A stretch of 64,000 nucleotides of DNA from the NCBI GenBank assembly GCA_016342325.1, contig JAEINR010000006.1, positions 1-64,000 on the forward strand, written 5' to 3'. Positions 17,535 to 24,864 of this stretch are shown here, piece after piece. This stretch comes from Desulfobacterium sp. Lineage in GTDB: Bacteria; Desulfobacterota; Desulfobacteria; Desulfobacterales; Desulfobacteraceae. A program made the position numbers and the translations under genes. The notes beneath the pieces were generated by a model that was not told the origin of the DNA, ran no database searches, and saw nothing but the letters and a program-made list of their open reading frames with translations. Positions within the stretch are counted from its first letter, which is position 1. The number at the start of each line of letters is the position of its first letter.

Positions 17535-18071
17535 TCAGGCCTGCTCGGCAGCCGTAACGCCTGCCATGTAGCATTCCCGGTTAAGCGGTGTGTTCCTGCC
17601 CTTGGCATCAAAATAAGCATCAATGCCGTCGGCGAAAAATTCCGGGGTAAACAGGCCGGTGGCCTGGATCATGGCACCGAGCATCACAAGGTTTGCACCC
17701 CGAATGTTCTTGAGCTCCTCGGAGATGGCCGTTGCCCCAACTTCCACCACCTTGATGTCGCTTCTAAAGGTGCGACCCTGTATGAGGGTTGCGTTGGAGA
17801 TCAGCACGCCGCCGGGTTTTACAAGCCTCTCAAACGTATCCACCGATGCCTCGTTCATGGCAACCAGGGTGTTCATCTCCTTGATAAAGGGGCTGTATAT
17901 CTCAGTGTCGCTCACCTTTACGGCGCAACTGGCCGTACCACCGCGCATCTCTGAACCGTAGGAGGGCACCCAGCTCACCTGCTTGCCGCCGTCCATGGAG
18001 ATCTTGGCCAGGATGAGGCCTGCGGTGAGAATTCCCTGGCCGCCAAAGCCTGAACAAATAATGCTATTCAT
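17535..18071 (-). CDS. 2-oxoacid:ferredoxin oxidoreductase, gamma subunit
   Basis: Gamma subunit of 178 residues. It begins MNSIICSGFGGQGILTAGLILA, the family hallmark, and contains SWVPSYGSEMRGGTASCAVKVSD. Together with the beta, alpha and delta subunits encoded upstream it forms a four-subunit enzyme that oxidatively decarboxylates 2-oxoacids to acyl-CoA and reduces ferredoxin. The start overlaps the end of the beta gene by 8 bp (18064-18071), showing translational coupling. Confidence 0.92.
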   Translation of the reverse strand: MNSIICSGFGGQGILTAGLILAKISMDGGKQVSWVPSYGSEMRGGTASCAVKVSDTEIYSPFIKEMNTLVAMNEASVDTFERLVKPGGVLISNATLIQGRTFRSDIKVVEVGATAISEELKNIRGANLVMLGAMIQATGLFTPEFFADGIDAYFDAKGRNTPLNRECYMAGVTAAEQA

Positions 18072-18807
18072 TGGAATCGCCTCCTTTTTTTACATATTCG
18101 CCAAGGGGATAGTAGGTCGTGACCGTGTTGTCGATGTGCTCAAGGGATTTGTCCGGCATCATCTTCCAGTTGGTGGGGCAGGGGGAGAGGATTTCGACCA
18201 TGGAGTAACCGCCGCCGCTCATCTGGGTCTCAAAGGCGTTGCGGATATACTTCTTTACCCGGTTGATGTTCTTGATGCTGGTTACCGATCCCCGGGCAAG
18301 GTATCCGATGTTCAGATCCTTCATCTGGTTGATGATGTTCAGGGGCTGGCCCGTGAGGTCCGTGTTTCGCCCCATGGGAGAGGTGACCGTTTTCTGGCCC
18401 GGCAGGGAAGTGGGGGCCATCTGGCCGCCGGTCATGCCGAAGATGCCGTTGTTGACCAGGATCGCCGTGATGTTCTCGTTTCTAAATGCCGCATACATGG
18501 TCTCGGAAAAACCGATGGACATGGAGTCGCCGTCACCCTGGTAGGTGAAGACCGGGTTTTCCGGACGGCAGCGCTTGATGCCCGTGGCAAGGGCGGCAGC
18601 CCGGCCGTGGGGGGACTGGATCCAGTCCACGCCAAAGGTGTCCACCATGAGGCAGGCGCAGCCCACAGCCATGGAGCCGATGGCCTTGTCCGTCAGTTTC
18701 ATTTCGTCCAGCACCTCGGCCAGGATCCTGTTGATGATGCCGTGTCCGCAACCGGGACAGAATTTATTGTCTTCCACCAGTGCAGTGGGGATGAGTCGCT
18801 CAACCAT
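18064..18807 (-). CDS. 2-oxoacid:ferredoxin oxidoreductase, beta (TPP-binding) subunit
   Basis: Beta subunit of 247 residues that binds thiamine diphosphate. Visible: FCPGCGHGII near the N-terminus, the TPP/Mg motif GDGDSMSIG followed by NNGIFGMTGGQMAPTS, and the CPTNWKM stretch near the C-terminus. The PTSLPGQKT form is common in KOR/VOR enzymes. Overlaps the alpha gene upstream by 8 bp (18800-18807) and the gamma gene downstream by 8 bp. This short-beta architecture separates it from the single-chain pyruvate enzymes. Confidence 0.93.
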   Translation of the reverse strand: MVERLIPTALVEDNKFCPGCGHGIINRILAEVLDEMKLTDKAIGSMAVGCACLMVDTFGVDWIQSPHGRAAALATGIKRCRPENPVFTYQGDGDSMSIGFSETMYAAFRNENITAILVNNGIFGMTGGQMAPTSLPGQKTVTSPMGRNTDLTGQPLNIINQMKDLNIGYLARGSVTSIKNINRVKKYIRNAFETQMSGGGYSMVEILSPCPTNWKMMPDKSLEHIDNTVTTYYPLGEYVKKGGDSNE

Positions 18808-19867
18808 TGCAAGCCCCCTTGGCCGTTTGTTTGATGCAGTCGGCCGCTTTCTCTACGATGTCAATGGGTTCCGGGATGTTCATCCCGGCAAGGAAATTAT
18901 GGACGGGTTTTCGGGTATCCAAGGACAGGAGAACATCTTCCTGAATCATGGGCATGGGGCTCAGCTCCACTGTCATGAAGGAGGCAACCGTGTCCGGAAG
19001 TGCCTTGAATGCCTTGGCAGGGAAAGGCCATAGGGTGATGGGCCGGATCAGGCCGAGCTTGATGCCCTTTTCCCTTGCAAGCATCACCGCTTCCTTGCAG
19101 ATCCGGGAGGTGATGCCGTAGGCCACGAGAACCAACTCCGCATCCGCCACCTGGACAGCTTCCCACCGTTCCTCGTTGGCGGCCATGTTGTCGTACTTCG
19201 TCTTTATATAGGTATCGAAATCATCGATGTAGTACATGGTGGAGGTGATCCGTTTGAAGGGACCGTTCCCTTTTCCCTTGGCCGCGTGGGGGCTCTTGTT
19301 GGGATCATGCTCGTGCATTTCCGGCAGATCCACCGGCTCCATCATGGAGGCGATGGAGGCGTCGGAGAGGACAAGGACCGGGTTGCGGTACTCATCAGCC
19401 TTGTCAAAGGCAAGGGTGGTGAAGTCTACGTTTTCCTGGATGGAGGCCGGTGCATATACAATCATCCGGTAATCGCCGTGGCCGCCGCCCTTGACGGCCT
19501 GGAAGTAGTCGCCCTGGGCCTGGAAAATATCGCCAAGGCCTGAGCCGTAGCGCTGGACATTGATGATGACGGCGGGAAGCTCGGCCGATGCAATGTAGGA
19601 GATGCCCTCCTGGAGCAGGCTGAAACCAGGACCGGAGGAGCTGGTCATGGTCCTGAACCCGGCGGCTGCTGCGCCGTGAACCATGGAGATGCCTGCAAGC
19701 TCGGACTCAGACTGAACAAAGTGCCCGCCCACTTCCGGCATGCGTTTGGAGAGATATTCCAGGATTTCGCTCTGGGGGGTGATGGGGTAGCCGCCAAAGA
19801 AGCGGCAGCCGGCCCGAACGGCCGCTTCGGCCAGGGCATCGTTTCCCTTCATAAGTTTTAGTGCCAT
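18800..19867 (-). CDS. vorB: 2-oxoacid:ferredoxin oxidoreductase, alpha subunit (VorB-like)
   Basis: Alpha subunit of 355 residues. LKLMKGNDALAEAAVRAGC, FGGYPITPQSEILEYL, TSSSGPGFSLLQEGISYIA and GDYFQAVKGGGHGDYR match the VorB (3-methyl-2-oxobutanoate:ferredoxin oxidoreductase) subfamily as I know it. The Start is the ATG at 19867 with GGAGGTGC upstream; an in-frame extension to 19897 is unlikely because it lies across the ferredoxin gene. One base separates it from the ferredoxin stop. Branched-chain 2-oxoacids are the favoured substrate, but 2-oxoglutarate or a broad range remains possible. Confidence 0.88.
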   Translation of the reverse strand: MALKLMKGNDALAEAAVRAGCRFFGGYPITPQSEILEYLSKRMPEVGGHFVQSESELAGISMVHGAAAAGFRTMTSSSGPGFSLLQEGISYIASAELPAVIINVQRYGSGLGDIFQAQGDYFQAVKGGGHGDYRMIVYAPASIQENVDFTTLAFDKADEYRNPVLVLSDASIASMMEPVDLPEMHEHDPNKSPHAAKGKGNGPFKRITSTMYYIDDFDTYIKTKYDNMAANEERWEAVQVADAELVLVAYGITSRICKEAVMLAREKGIKLGLIRPITLWPFPAKAFKALPDTVASFMTVELSPMPMIQEDVLLSLDTRKPVHNFLAGMNIPEPIDIVEKAADCIKQTAKGACNG

Positions 19868-19868
19868 G

Positions 19869-20096
19869 TTATTGCACCTCCTTGATTTCGAAGACATAGT
19901 CCGGGCAGATCGTGTAGCAGGACCCGCAGCCGATGCAGGTTTCCATGTCTACCATGACGGGCTTGTACCCCTTTTGATTGATCTTTTCGGAAACTGAGAT
20001 TGCGTCCTTGGGGCAGGTTGGAATGCAGTATCTGCACCCCTTACATCGCTCCGGATGCAGGGTTAAAACGCTTTTTTTGCTGTCTTTTTTTGACAT
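19869..20096 (-). CDS. 2-oxoacid:ferredoxin oxidoreductase, delta (ferredoxin) subunit
   Basis: Small 2[4Fe-4S] ferredoxin of 75 residues with two clusters, CKGCRYCIPTCP and CIGCGSCYTICP. It serves as the delta subunit and carries electrons out of the enzyme. Start at ATG 20096 (MSKKDSKK) with AAAGGAGC directly before it; a longer open frame to 20213 has no support. It is the first gene of the operon: a near-consensus promoter lies about 140 bp upstream, flanked by paired palindromes. Confidence 0.92.
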   Translation of the reverse strand: MSKKDSKKSVLTLHPERCKGCRYCIPTCPKDAISVSEKINQKGYKPVMVDMETCIGCGSCYTICPDYVFEIKEVQ

Positions 20097-20193
20097 TGAA
20101 TGCTCCTTTACCCGAAAAAGCCCTTGGGGTGTTTCCAGGCAGATTGCAAAACCGTAACTGTTTACACTCGTCTCTTCGCAACTCCGAGAATAT

Positions 20194-20229
20194 ATTCTTA
20201 TATGCGCACGCAAGTTCGTATATTCAAAC
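20194..20229. promoter_or_regulatory. Proximal pair of 16-bp palindromes (operator pair 1)
   Basis: Two sites with the pattern GTTCG-N-ATAT-N-CGAAC: 20214-20229 reads GTTCGTATATTCAAAC, and 20194-20209 reads GTGCGCATATAAGAAT on the minus strand. Their centres are exactly 20 bp apart. They cover the predicted transcription start and early leader of the oxidoreductase operon, a typical repressor position. Confidence 0.6.
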
Positions 20230-20236
20230 TTAAGGG

Positions 20237-20265
20237 TAGATAGTCCTTTGACTGGAGGTTGTCAA
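20237..20265 (-). promoter_or_regulatory. Sigma-70-type promoter of the oxidoreductase operon
   Basis: On the minus strand TTGACA (20265-20260) and TATCTA (20242-20237) are separated by exactly 17 bases. The -35 is perfect and the -10 is 4/6. The predicted start falls near 20229-20231, about 135 bp upstream of the ferredoxin ATG. Confidence 0.65.
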
Positions 20266-20270
20266 GAATT

Positions 20271-20306
20271 ATTTTTATATGCGTACAAGGGTTCGCATAT
20301 GCGACT
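20271..20306. promoter_or_regulatory. Distal pair of 16-bp palindromes (operator pair 2)
   Basis: 20291-20306 reads GTTCGCATATGCGACT with a perfect 12-bp core; 20271-20286 reads GTACGCATATAAAAAT on the minus strand and is a weaker copy. Centres are again 20 bp apart, and the whole pair is 77 bp from the proximal pair, just upstream of the -35 box. Confidence 0.6.
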
Positions 20307-20412
20307 TACGCGCGGTTTGATAGGAGAGGCTTTTTGGGGGGGATTAGGAGAGATTGTCTTTTAAATCGTAGAGTTATATCTGTCGGGGAGGGTGTGGCCA
20401 GGCAGGGGGAAG

Positions 20413-20440
20413 TGTGGGCCGGACAAGGAACCGGCCCACA
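20413..20440 (-). terminator. Hairpin after the DUF362 gene
   Basis: Perfect 10-bp arms TGTGGGCCGG (20413-20422) and CCGGCCCACA (20431-20440), 16 bp past the DUF362 stop on the minus strand. No T-run follows, so efficiency is uncertain. Confidence 0.55.
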
Positions 20441-20455
20441 GGTTTGAGCCAGATT

Positions 20456-21688
20456 CTATTTCCAGGACAGGGCGTCCAGTTTCACCAGTTCATATTTTCT
20501 CGTTCCAAGCCCGATGGTTTCGGCATAGTCCAGCTGGATTTCCCAGTCCACATCGGGATAGAGCCCCTTGAACTTGTCTTCACCGGGCTGGGTGTTGTGT
20601 TTCAGGCAGGTGCCGGCAAGGGCCTCTTCGGCATTGACAAGGTCTGCCGACGCCTGGTCTATGGCCACCGGGTCGGTGGAGGCAACGATGCCGATGTCCC
20701 GTACAATGGGGGAATCGTTGTAGGGCAGGCAGTCGCAGGCCGGGGAGATGTCGGTGATGAAATTGATGAACAGCGTCTTGTCCTCTTTGTCCTGGAGAAC
20801 GCCTTTGGTGTACTCCATCATCTTTTCAAGGAACACCGGAACGGTCTGGTTCCACCGGATGTTCACCGCCCCCGTGGGGCAGCGGATGATGCACTCTCCG
20901 CACCCGATGCAGGTTTCGGGATCAATGGTGGCCTTCTTTTTCCCAAGGGCAGCCTTCTCTTCCCCACGGGTGGCTATTTTTTCCCCATGGGTGATCTCCT
21001 TTTCTCCAAGAAGGATCGACTTTTCGCCAAGGGTGAGGGTCTCTGCCGCAAGGGTGATCGCCGCAACCGGACAGTTGTCGGCACACTCCCCACACCCGAT
21101 GCATTTTTTTTTCTTTACCTTGGGGCTCACCGTGGAGTGCTGGTCAAGCTTTCCTTTTCTTGAAGCACACCCCATGCCAAGGTTCTTGAGGGTGCCGCCG
21201 AATCCCGACAACTCGTGACCCTTGAAATGGGCAACGGAGATCAGGGCGTCGGCCCCGATGATTTCCGAGCCGATGTAGACCTCCTTGCAGTGCTTCAAAC
21301 CCACCCGGACCGCGGTTTCGCTTTTACCCCGGAGGCCGTCGGCAATGATGATGGGGGCATTGTCCATGCTTGAATAGGAGAATCCGTTGGCAACGGCCGT
21401 GGTGATGTGGGAAACGGTGTCGCTTCGGGTTCCGGCATAGAGGGTGTTGGCGTCGGTGAGAAACGGGATCGCCCCCTTTTCCCGGATGGCCTCAATGATT
21501 CGCCGGATAAAGGGGGGGCGGATAAAGGCGGTGTTGCCCTTTTCTCCAAAATGGAGCTTGACGCCGGTGAGGTCGTTTTTTTCAAGCACATCCCCGAGTC
21601 CCGCCGTGGTGATGAGCCGTGCCAGTTTTTCAGGAAGGTTTTCCCTGGAGTTGGCCTTGAAATCCGTAAAATAGACGGTCGCTGTCAT
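20456..21688 (-). CDS. DUF362-domain protein with two [4Fe-4S] clusters and a heptad insert
   Basis: Protein of 410 residues with an N-terminal DUF362 half (about 1-190, with LTGVKLHFGEKGNTAFIRP and SVAHFKGHELSGFGGTLKNLGMG), two ferredoxin motifs (CIGCGECADNCP and CIGCGECIIRCP) and a C-terminal part typical of the family. Function of DUF362 ferredoxin proteins is not established; redox roles are assumed. The oddity is a run of seven-residue repeats, each ending GEK, GEE or GKK, inserted between the two cluster motifs. The start at 21688 has AGGAGGAG. It is separated from the oxidoreductase operon by the operator region and its own hairpin, so it is an independent transcript. Confidence 0.88.
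   Translation of the reverse strand: MTATVYFTDFKANSRENLPEKLARLITTAGLGDVLEKNDLTGVKLHFGEKGNTAFIRPPFIRRIIEAIREKGAIPFLTDANTLYAGTRSDTVSHITTAVANGFSYSSMDNAPIIIADGLRGKSETAVRVGLKHCKEVYIGSEIIGADALISVAHFKGHELSGFGGTLKNLGMGCASRKGKLDQHSTVSPKVKKKKCIGCGECADNCPVAAITLAAETLTLGEKSILLGEKEITHGEKIATRGEEKAALGKKKATIDPETCIGCGECIIRCPTGAVNIRWNQTVPVFLEKMMEYTKGVLQDKEDKTLFINFITDISPACDCLPYNDSPIVRDIGIVASTDPVAIDQASADLVNAEEALAGTCLKHNTQPGEDKFKGLYPDVDWEIQLDYAETIGLGTRKYELVKLDALSWK
20926..21051. repeat. Six tandem 21-bp units inside the DUF362 gene
   Basis: Units of exactly 21 bases begin at 20926, 20947, 20968, 20989, 21010 and 21031, most of the form GGGTG...TTTTCCCCA on the plus strand. Translated on the minus strand they encode heptads such as SILLGEK, EITHGEK and IATRGEE. 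The period keeps the frame open. Confidence 0.85.
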
Positions 21689-22057
21689 TGTCTCCTCCTG
21701 TAATCGCTTACCGCGAAGGTGCTGGTTCTTTTATGGTTTTTTCTCGGTATGTTCAGCGTTTGTATGTAACGATGTTGTCTTAACGGTACGCCTGTTGCTG
21801 ACTTCCCTAGTTATCATGCCACCCTGTTGGATTCAAGCAAAAGCAGGGCAGGCTTTTTTACCCCCACGGCTTGCGTTCCAGGCTGACTCGGTTATACTGT
21901 ACTGGTCTGTCGCTTCTTGGTTCTGATTCTCGCATTATTTCGGCAAGGGAATCGGAAAACTTTTTTGGTTCCGGCTTGTCCGGGTCAGCGGTCGTAATTT
22001 TTTTGTACAGTCCACGAAATTGTCGGTTTAACGAAACCAAACACAAAGGAGATTGAT
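21689..22057. other. Divergent intergenic region DUF362 - split-barrel gene
   Basis: 370 bp that must contain the promoters of both flanking genes. It also contains the long copy of the dispersed repeat (21910-21988). A minus-strand frame through that repeat (stop at 21858) reads like a charged, low-complexity peptide but lacks a supported start. No RNA gene recognised. Confidence 0.5.
21910..21988. repeat. Dispersed repeat, long copy
   Basis: 79 bp matching 2009-2056 at both ends (TCGCTTCTT...GATTCT and CTTGTCCGGGTCAG) with about 31 additional bases between. Substitutions outside the gap are few. Confidence 0.55.
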
Positions 22058-22468
22058 ATGGCTCAGATGACACAACGAATGCGAGAGCTTTTTGAAAAGG
22101 TGCCGGCGGTGATTTTATCCACCGCAACCCGGGACGGTGTTCCCAATGCCGTGCCCGTGGGGGCAAAGAAGATCATTGACGACGAGACCATTCTCATATC
22201 CGACCAGTTTCTCAACAAGACCCTGGAGAACCTGAAAGCCAATCCCAATGTGGCCATTACCTGGTGGGAAGGCCATGAAGGGTACCAGCTCAAGGGAACC
22301 GTCACCATTGAGACCACGGGAAAGCGGTATGAAGCCACTGCCCGCTGGATCGAAGACCTGGGGGCCAGGGCCGGGTTCCCTTTGAAATCCAAAGGGGCTG
22401 TCATCGTGCACATCAATGCAATCTACGGGGTCTCCCCCGGGCCGGGCGCCGGCAAGCAGTTGGTCTGA
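22058..22468 (+). CDS. Pyridoxamine 5'-phosphate oxidase-like flavin split-barrel protein
   Basis: Small flavoprotein of 136 residues of the FMN-binding split-barrel clan. Seen: the N-terminal beta strands AVILSTATRDGVPNAVPVGAKKIIDDETILISDQF and the central NPNVAITWW...GYQLKGTVTIETTG. Such proteins bind FMN or F420 as homodimers, but this short type is usually uncharacterised rather than a true PdxH, and the reaction is unknown. Ribosome site AAAGGAG before the ATG. A terminator-like hairpin follows, so it is probably monocistronic. Confidence 0.85.
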   Translation: MAQMTQRMRELFEKVPAVILSTATRDGVPNAVPVGAKKIIDDETILISDQFLNKTLENLKANPNVAITWWEGHEGYQLKGTVTIETTGKRYEATARWIEDLGARAGFPLKSKGAVIVHINAIYGVSPGPGAGKQLV

Positions 22469-22477
22469 TTCGACTGT

Positions 22478-22520
22478 GGGGAGGGCCGGATGCTTATTCC
22501 ATGGGCCTCCCCCTTATTTT
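22478..22520 (+). terminator. Rho-independent terminator of the split-barrel gene
   Basis: GGGGAGG (22478-22484) pairs with CCTCCCC (22506-22512), followed by C and TTATTTTTG. Sits 10 bp after the stop codon at 22468. Confidence 0.7.
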
Positions 22521-22678
22521 TGTTGGTCTTTTGGCTCCATATCCTCTATTATCAAATAATTCTTCATGGAAATTATATGTACAACAGGTGATCTTGTCCG
22601 TTTTGTCCATACGTTTTGACTGTAGGCAAACGTCGCAACCCTAGGTTCTTAGCTTTGATCAGTTAGTGGAGAGTAGGT

Positions 22679-23632
22679 ATGGCCCGTTCCGAGCTGCATC
22701 AGATTCATCGCTTCAACGCCTGGCAGGTGTGGCCCGGGTCCTATGACAATCCTCCCCTGGGCAAGCACTACCCGTTTCCGGAATGCCCGGGCCTTGACAT
22801 TGACCGGACAACACCCATTGCCTCCATGGGCTCCTGCTTTGCACGGGAGATCCGGAAGCGGCTTATCGGCCACGGCTATAACTATATACAGGAGGAGGGG
22901 CACCATCCCGCCTCGGTCCATGCCAGTGCCGCCTGGGAGAGGACCTATAACACCTTTACCATGCGGCAGATCTTTGAATATACCTTTGGCTCCTTTGAAC
23001 CCGATGTCCGGTGGTGGATCTCTCCTGAAACGACAACCGTGCAGGACCCGTTTCGCAGGCTCATTCTCTATGACAGCCTTGGGGAGGCAAAGGCCGATTT
23101 CAACCGCCATCTTGTGCATTCAAGGGCGGCCCTGACCAAGGCCCGGGTGATCATCCTGACCCTGGGGCTTACCGAAATCTGGGAAGACCGGCTGGACAAA
23201 ACCGTGATTTGCCTGCCCTCGGGGCCCTATGTTAACGAGGGGGGCGACATGGATCGCTACCGGTTCCGGGTGAGCCGGTACCCGGAGAATCTTGGGAACC
23301 TTGAAGCCATTTACAAGATCCTGCGTGACCACAACCCCGGGTGCAAGCTTTTGATCACGGTCTCCCCGGTGCACCTCTGGGCGACCTTCAGAACCGACCT
23401 GGATGTGATCTCCGCCAGTTGTAACTCCAAGTCCACCTTGCGGGCCGTGGCCGACGAGTTTGTATCAAACCACGAGGATGTGTTCTATTTTCCGGCCTAT
23501 GAAATGGCTACCATCCAGTGGACGGTGATGGGAAAGAGCCCCTTTGAAGGGGGGAAGGAGAATTTTCATATAAAGGACGAGGCGGTTGACCATATAATGG
23601 AGCAGTTTTTTAATTTTTATACCAGGAAATAA
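22679..23632 (+). CDS. GSCFA-domain protein
   Basis: Protein of 317 residues of the GSCFA family; the eponymous motif is visible in IASMGSCFAREIRKRL near residue 55, and later ILTLGLTEIWED and HIKDEAVDHIMEQFF at the C-terminus. GSCFA proteins are SGNH-hydrolase-like and are often found with polysaccharide or envelope genes; the exact reaction is not established. GGAGAG precedes the start. First gene of a tightly packed plus-strand operon that runs to 37214; 20 bp separate it from the glycosyltransferase. No signal peptide is visible, so it is probably cytoplasmic. Confidence 0.85.
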   Translation: MARSELHQIHRFNAWQVWPGSYDNPPLGKHYPFPECPGLDIDRTTPIASMGSCFAREIRKRLIGHGYNYIQEEGHHPASVHASAAWERTYNTFTMRQIFEYTFGSFEPDVRWWISPETTTVQDPFRRLILYDSLGEAKADFNRHLVHSRAALTKARVIILTLGLTEIWEDRLDKTVICLPSGPYVNEGGDMDRYRFRVSRYPENLGNLEAIYKILRDHNPGCKLLITVSPVHLWATFRTDLDVISASCNSKSTLRAVADEFVSNHEDVFYFPAYEMATIQWTVMGKSPFEGGKENFHIKDEAVDHIMEQFFNFYTRK

Positions 23633-23652
23633 CCGGATAAGGAAGATCGTCC

Positions 23653-24864
23653 ATGGAACGTAATGGTAGCTTTAACATCCTCATGTACTCCCACGACACC
23701 TATGGACTCGGGCATATCCGGCGGACCATGGCCATTGCGGAACACCTGAGCACCCTTGATACCAACATTCTTATTTTGACAGGCTCGCCCATGGCAGGCC
23801 GGTTCACTTTTCCCCAGGGGGTCGATTATGTACGCATCCCCGGGATGATCAAGCGTGCCAACGAGGATTACTTTCCCCTTTCCATCCGGATCGATCCCAG
23901 GCATGCCCTGGAGATCCGGAAGAGCATCATCCTTGCAACCGCACAAACCTTTCAGCCCGACCTTTTCATCGTCGACAAGGAGCCCCTGGGATTGAAACGG
24001 GAAGTGCTGCCCACCCTCCAGTGGATAAATACCCATCTGACCAAATGCCGCACGGTCCTGGGATTGAGGGATGTGATGGATGATGCTGAAACGGTCAAGC
24101 AGAACTGGCAGGAGAAAGGGGTGTATGAAAACGTTGAAAAACTCTACAGCGAGGTGTGGGTCTATGGGGATAGGGCGCTCTATGATCCGATTGTTGAGTA
24201 CGCCATTCCCCGGGCCATTGCTGAAAAACTATACTTTACCGGCTATATTCCCAGGAAGAAGCCAAGCCCTGACGCGGTCCGGGATCTTCGTAAAGGGCTT
24301 GATATTGCGCCGGAGGAGCGGCTGGTCACCGTGACCACCGGGGGAGGGGGGGACGGATTCTGGGTGTTGTACTCCTATCTTGCCATGCTCGAAATCATGG
24401 CAATGACGGCGGATGCCCCTTTGTTCAAAAGTGTTCTCATCACCGGGCCCTTTCTGTCCGAGGATGACAAGGGGGTGGTGCAGGAACGGGCCGAGGCCCT
24501 TGGGGTGATCGTGCATGAGTTTTTTATCGATATGGAGCAGCTTTTTTCCGCCTCGGATCTTGTGGTTTGCATGGGGGGATACAACACCGTGTGTGAAATC
24601 CTTTCCCAGCAGACGCCTGCCCTTGTCATTCCCAGGGAGACGCCCCGGAAGGAGCAGCTCATCCGGGCCATGGCCATGGAAAAGAGAGGGCTTCTCGATT
24701 ATATCGCCTGGGCTGAGGTGGGGCCTGAACTTCTGGGGGAGAAGATCCTCGGGCTCCTTGACCATCCGGAGCCGTTGCGTAAAGCCATGGCCGATTTTAA
24801 GCTGACCGGTATCCATCAGATCTGCTCCCGGATCTCAACCTTCAGGGAGCAAATCCTGCCATGA
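23653..24864 (+). CDS. COG4671-type predicted glycosyltransferase
   Basis: GT-B fold protein of 403 residues. The N-terminal domain starts YSHDTYGLGHIRRTMAIAEHL, the family hallmark; the C-terminal nucleotide-sugar half contains VTTGGGGDG and LVVCMGGYNTVCEILSQQTPALVIPR, which resembles the MurG donor site. The acceptor and sugar are unknown. No membrane segments, so it probably acts on the cytoplasmic face. The last codons overlap the start of the next gene (ATGA at 24861-24864), which ties it to the ABC transporter genes. Confidence 0.87.
   Translation: MERNGSFNILMYSHDTYGLGHIRRTMAIAEHLSTLDTNILILTGSPMAGRFTFPQGVDYVRIPGMIKRANEDYFPLSIRIDPRHALEIRKSIILATAQTFQPDLFIVDKEPLGLKREVLPTLQWINTHLTKCRTVLGLRDVMDDAETVKQNWQEKGVYENVEKLYSEVWVYGDRALYDPIVEYAIPRAIAEKLYFTGYIPRKKPSPDAVRDLRKGLDIAPEERLVTVTTGGGGDGFWVLYSYLAMLEIMAMTADAPLFKSVLITGPFLSEDDKGVVQERAEALGVIVHEFFIDMEQLFSASDLVVCMGGYNTVCEILSQQTPALVIPRETPRKEQLIRAMAMEKRGLLDYIAWAEVGPELLGEKILGLLDHPEPLRKAMADFKLTGIHQICSRISTFREQILP

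Noticed and set aside
21858-22166. 102-codon minus-strand frame through the long dispersed repeat
   Set aside because: Its N-terminal half is antisense to the split-barrel gene; the charged C-terminal half has no supported start. Kept only as part of the repeat finding.
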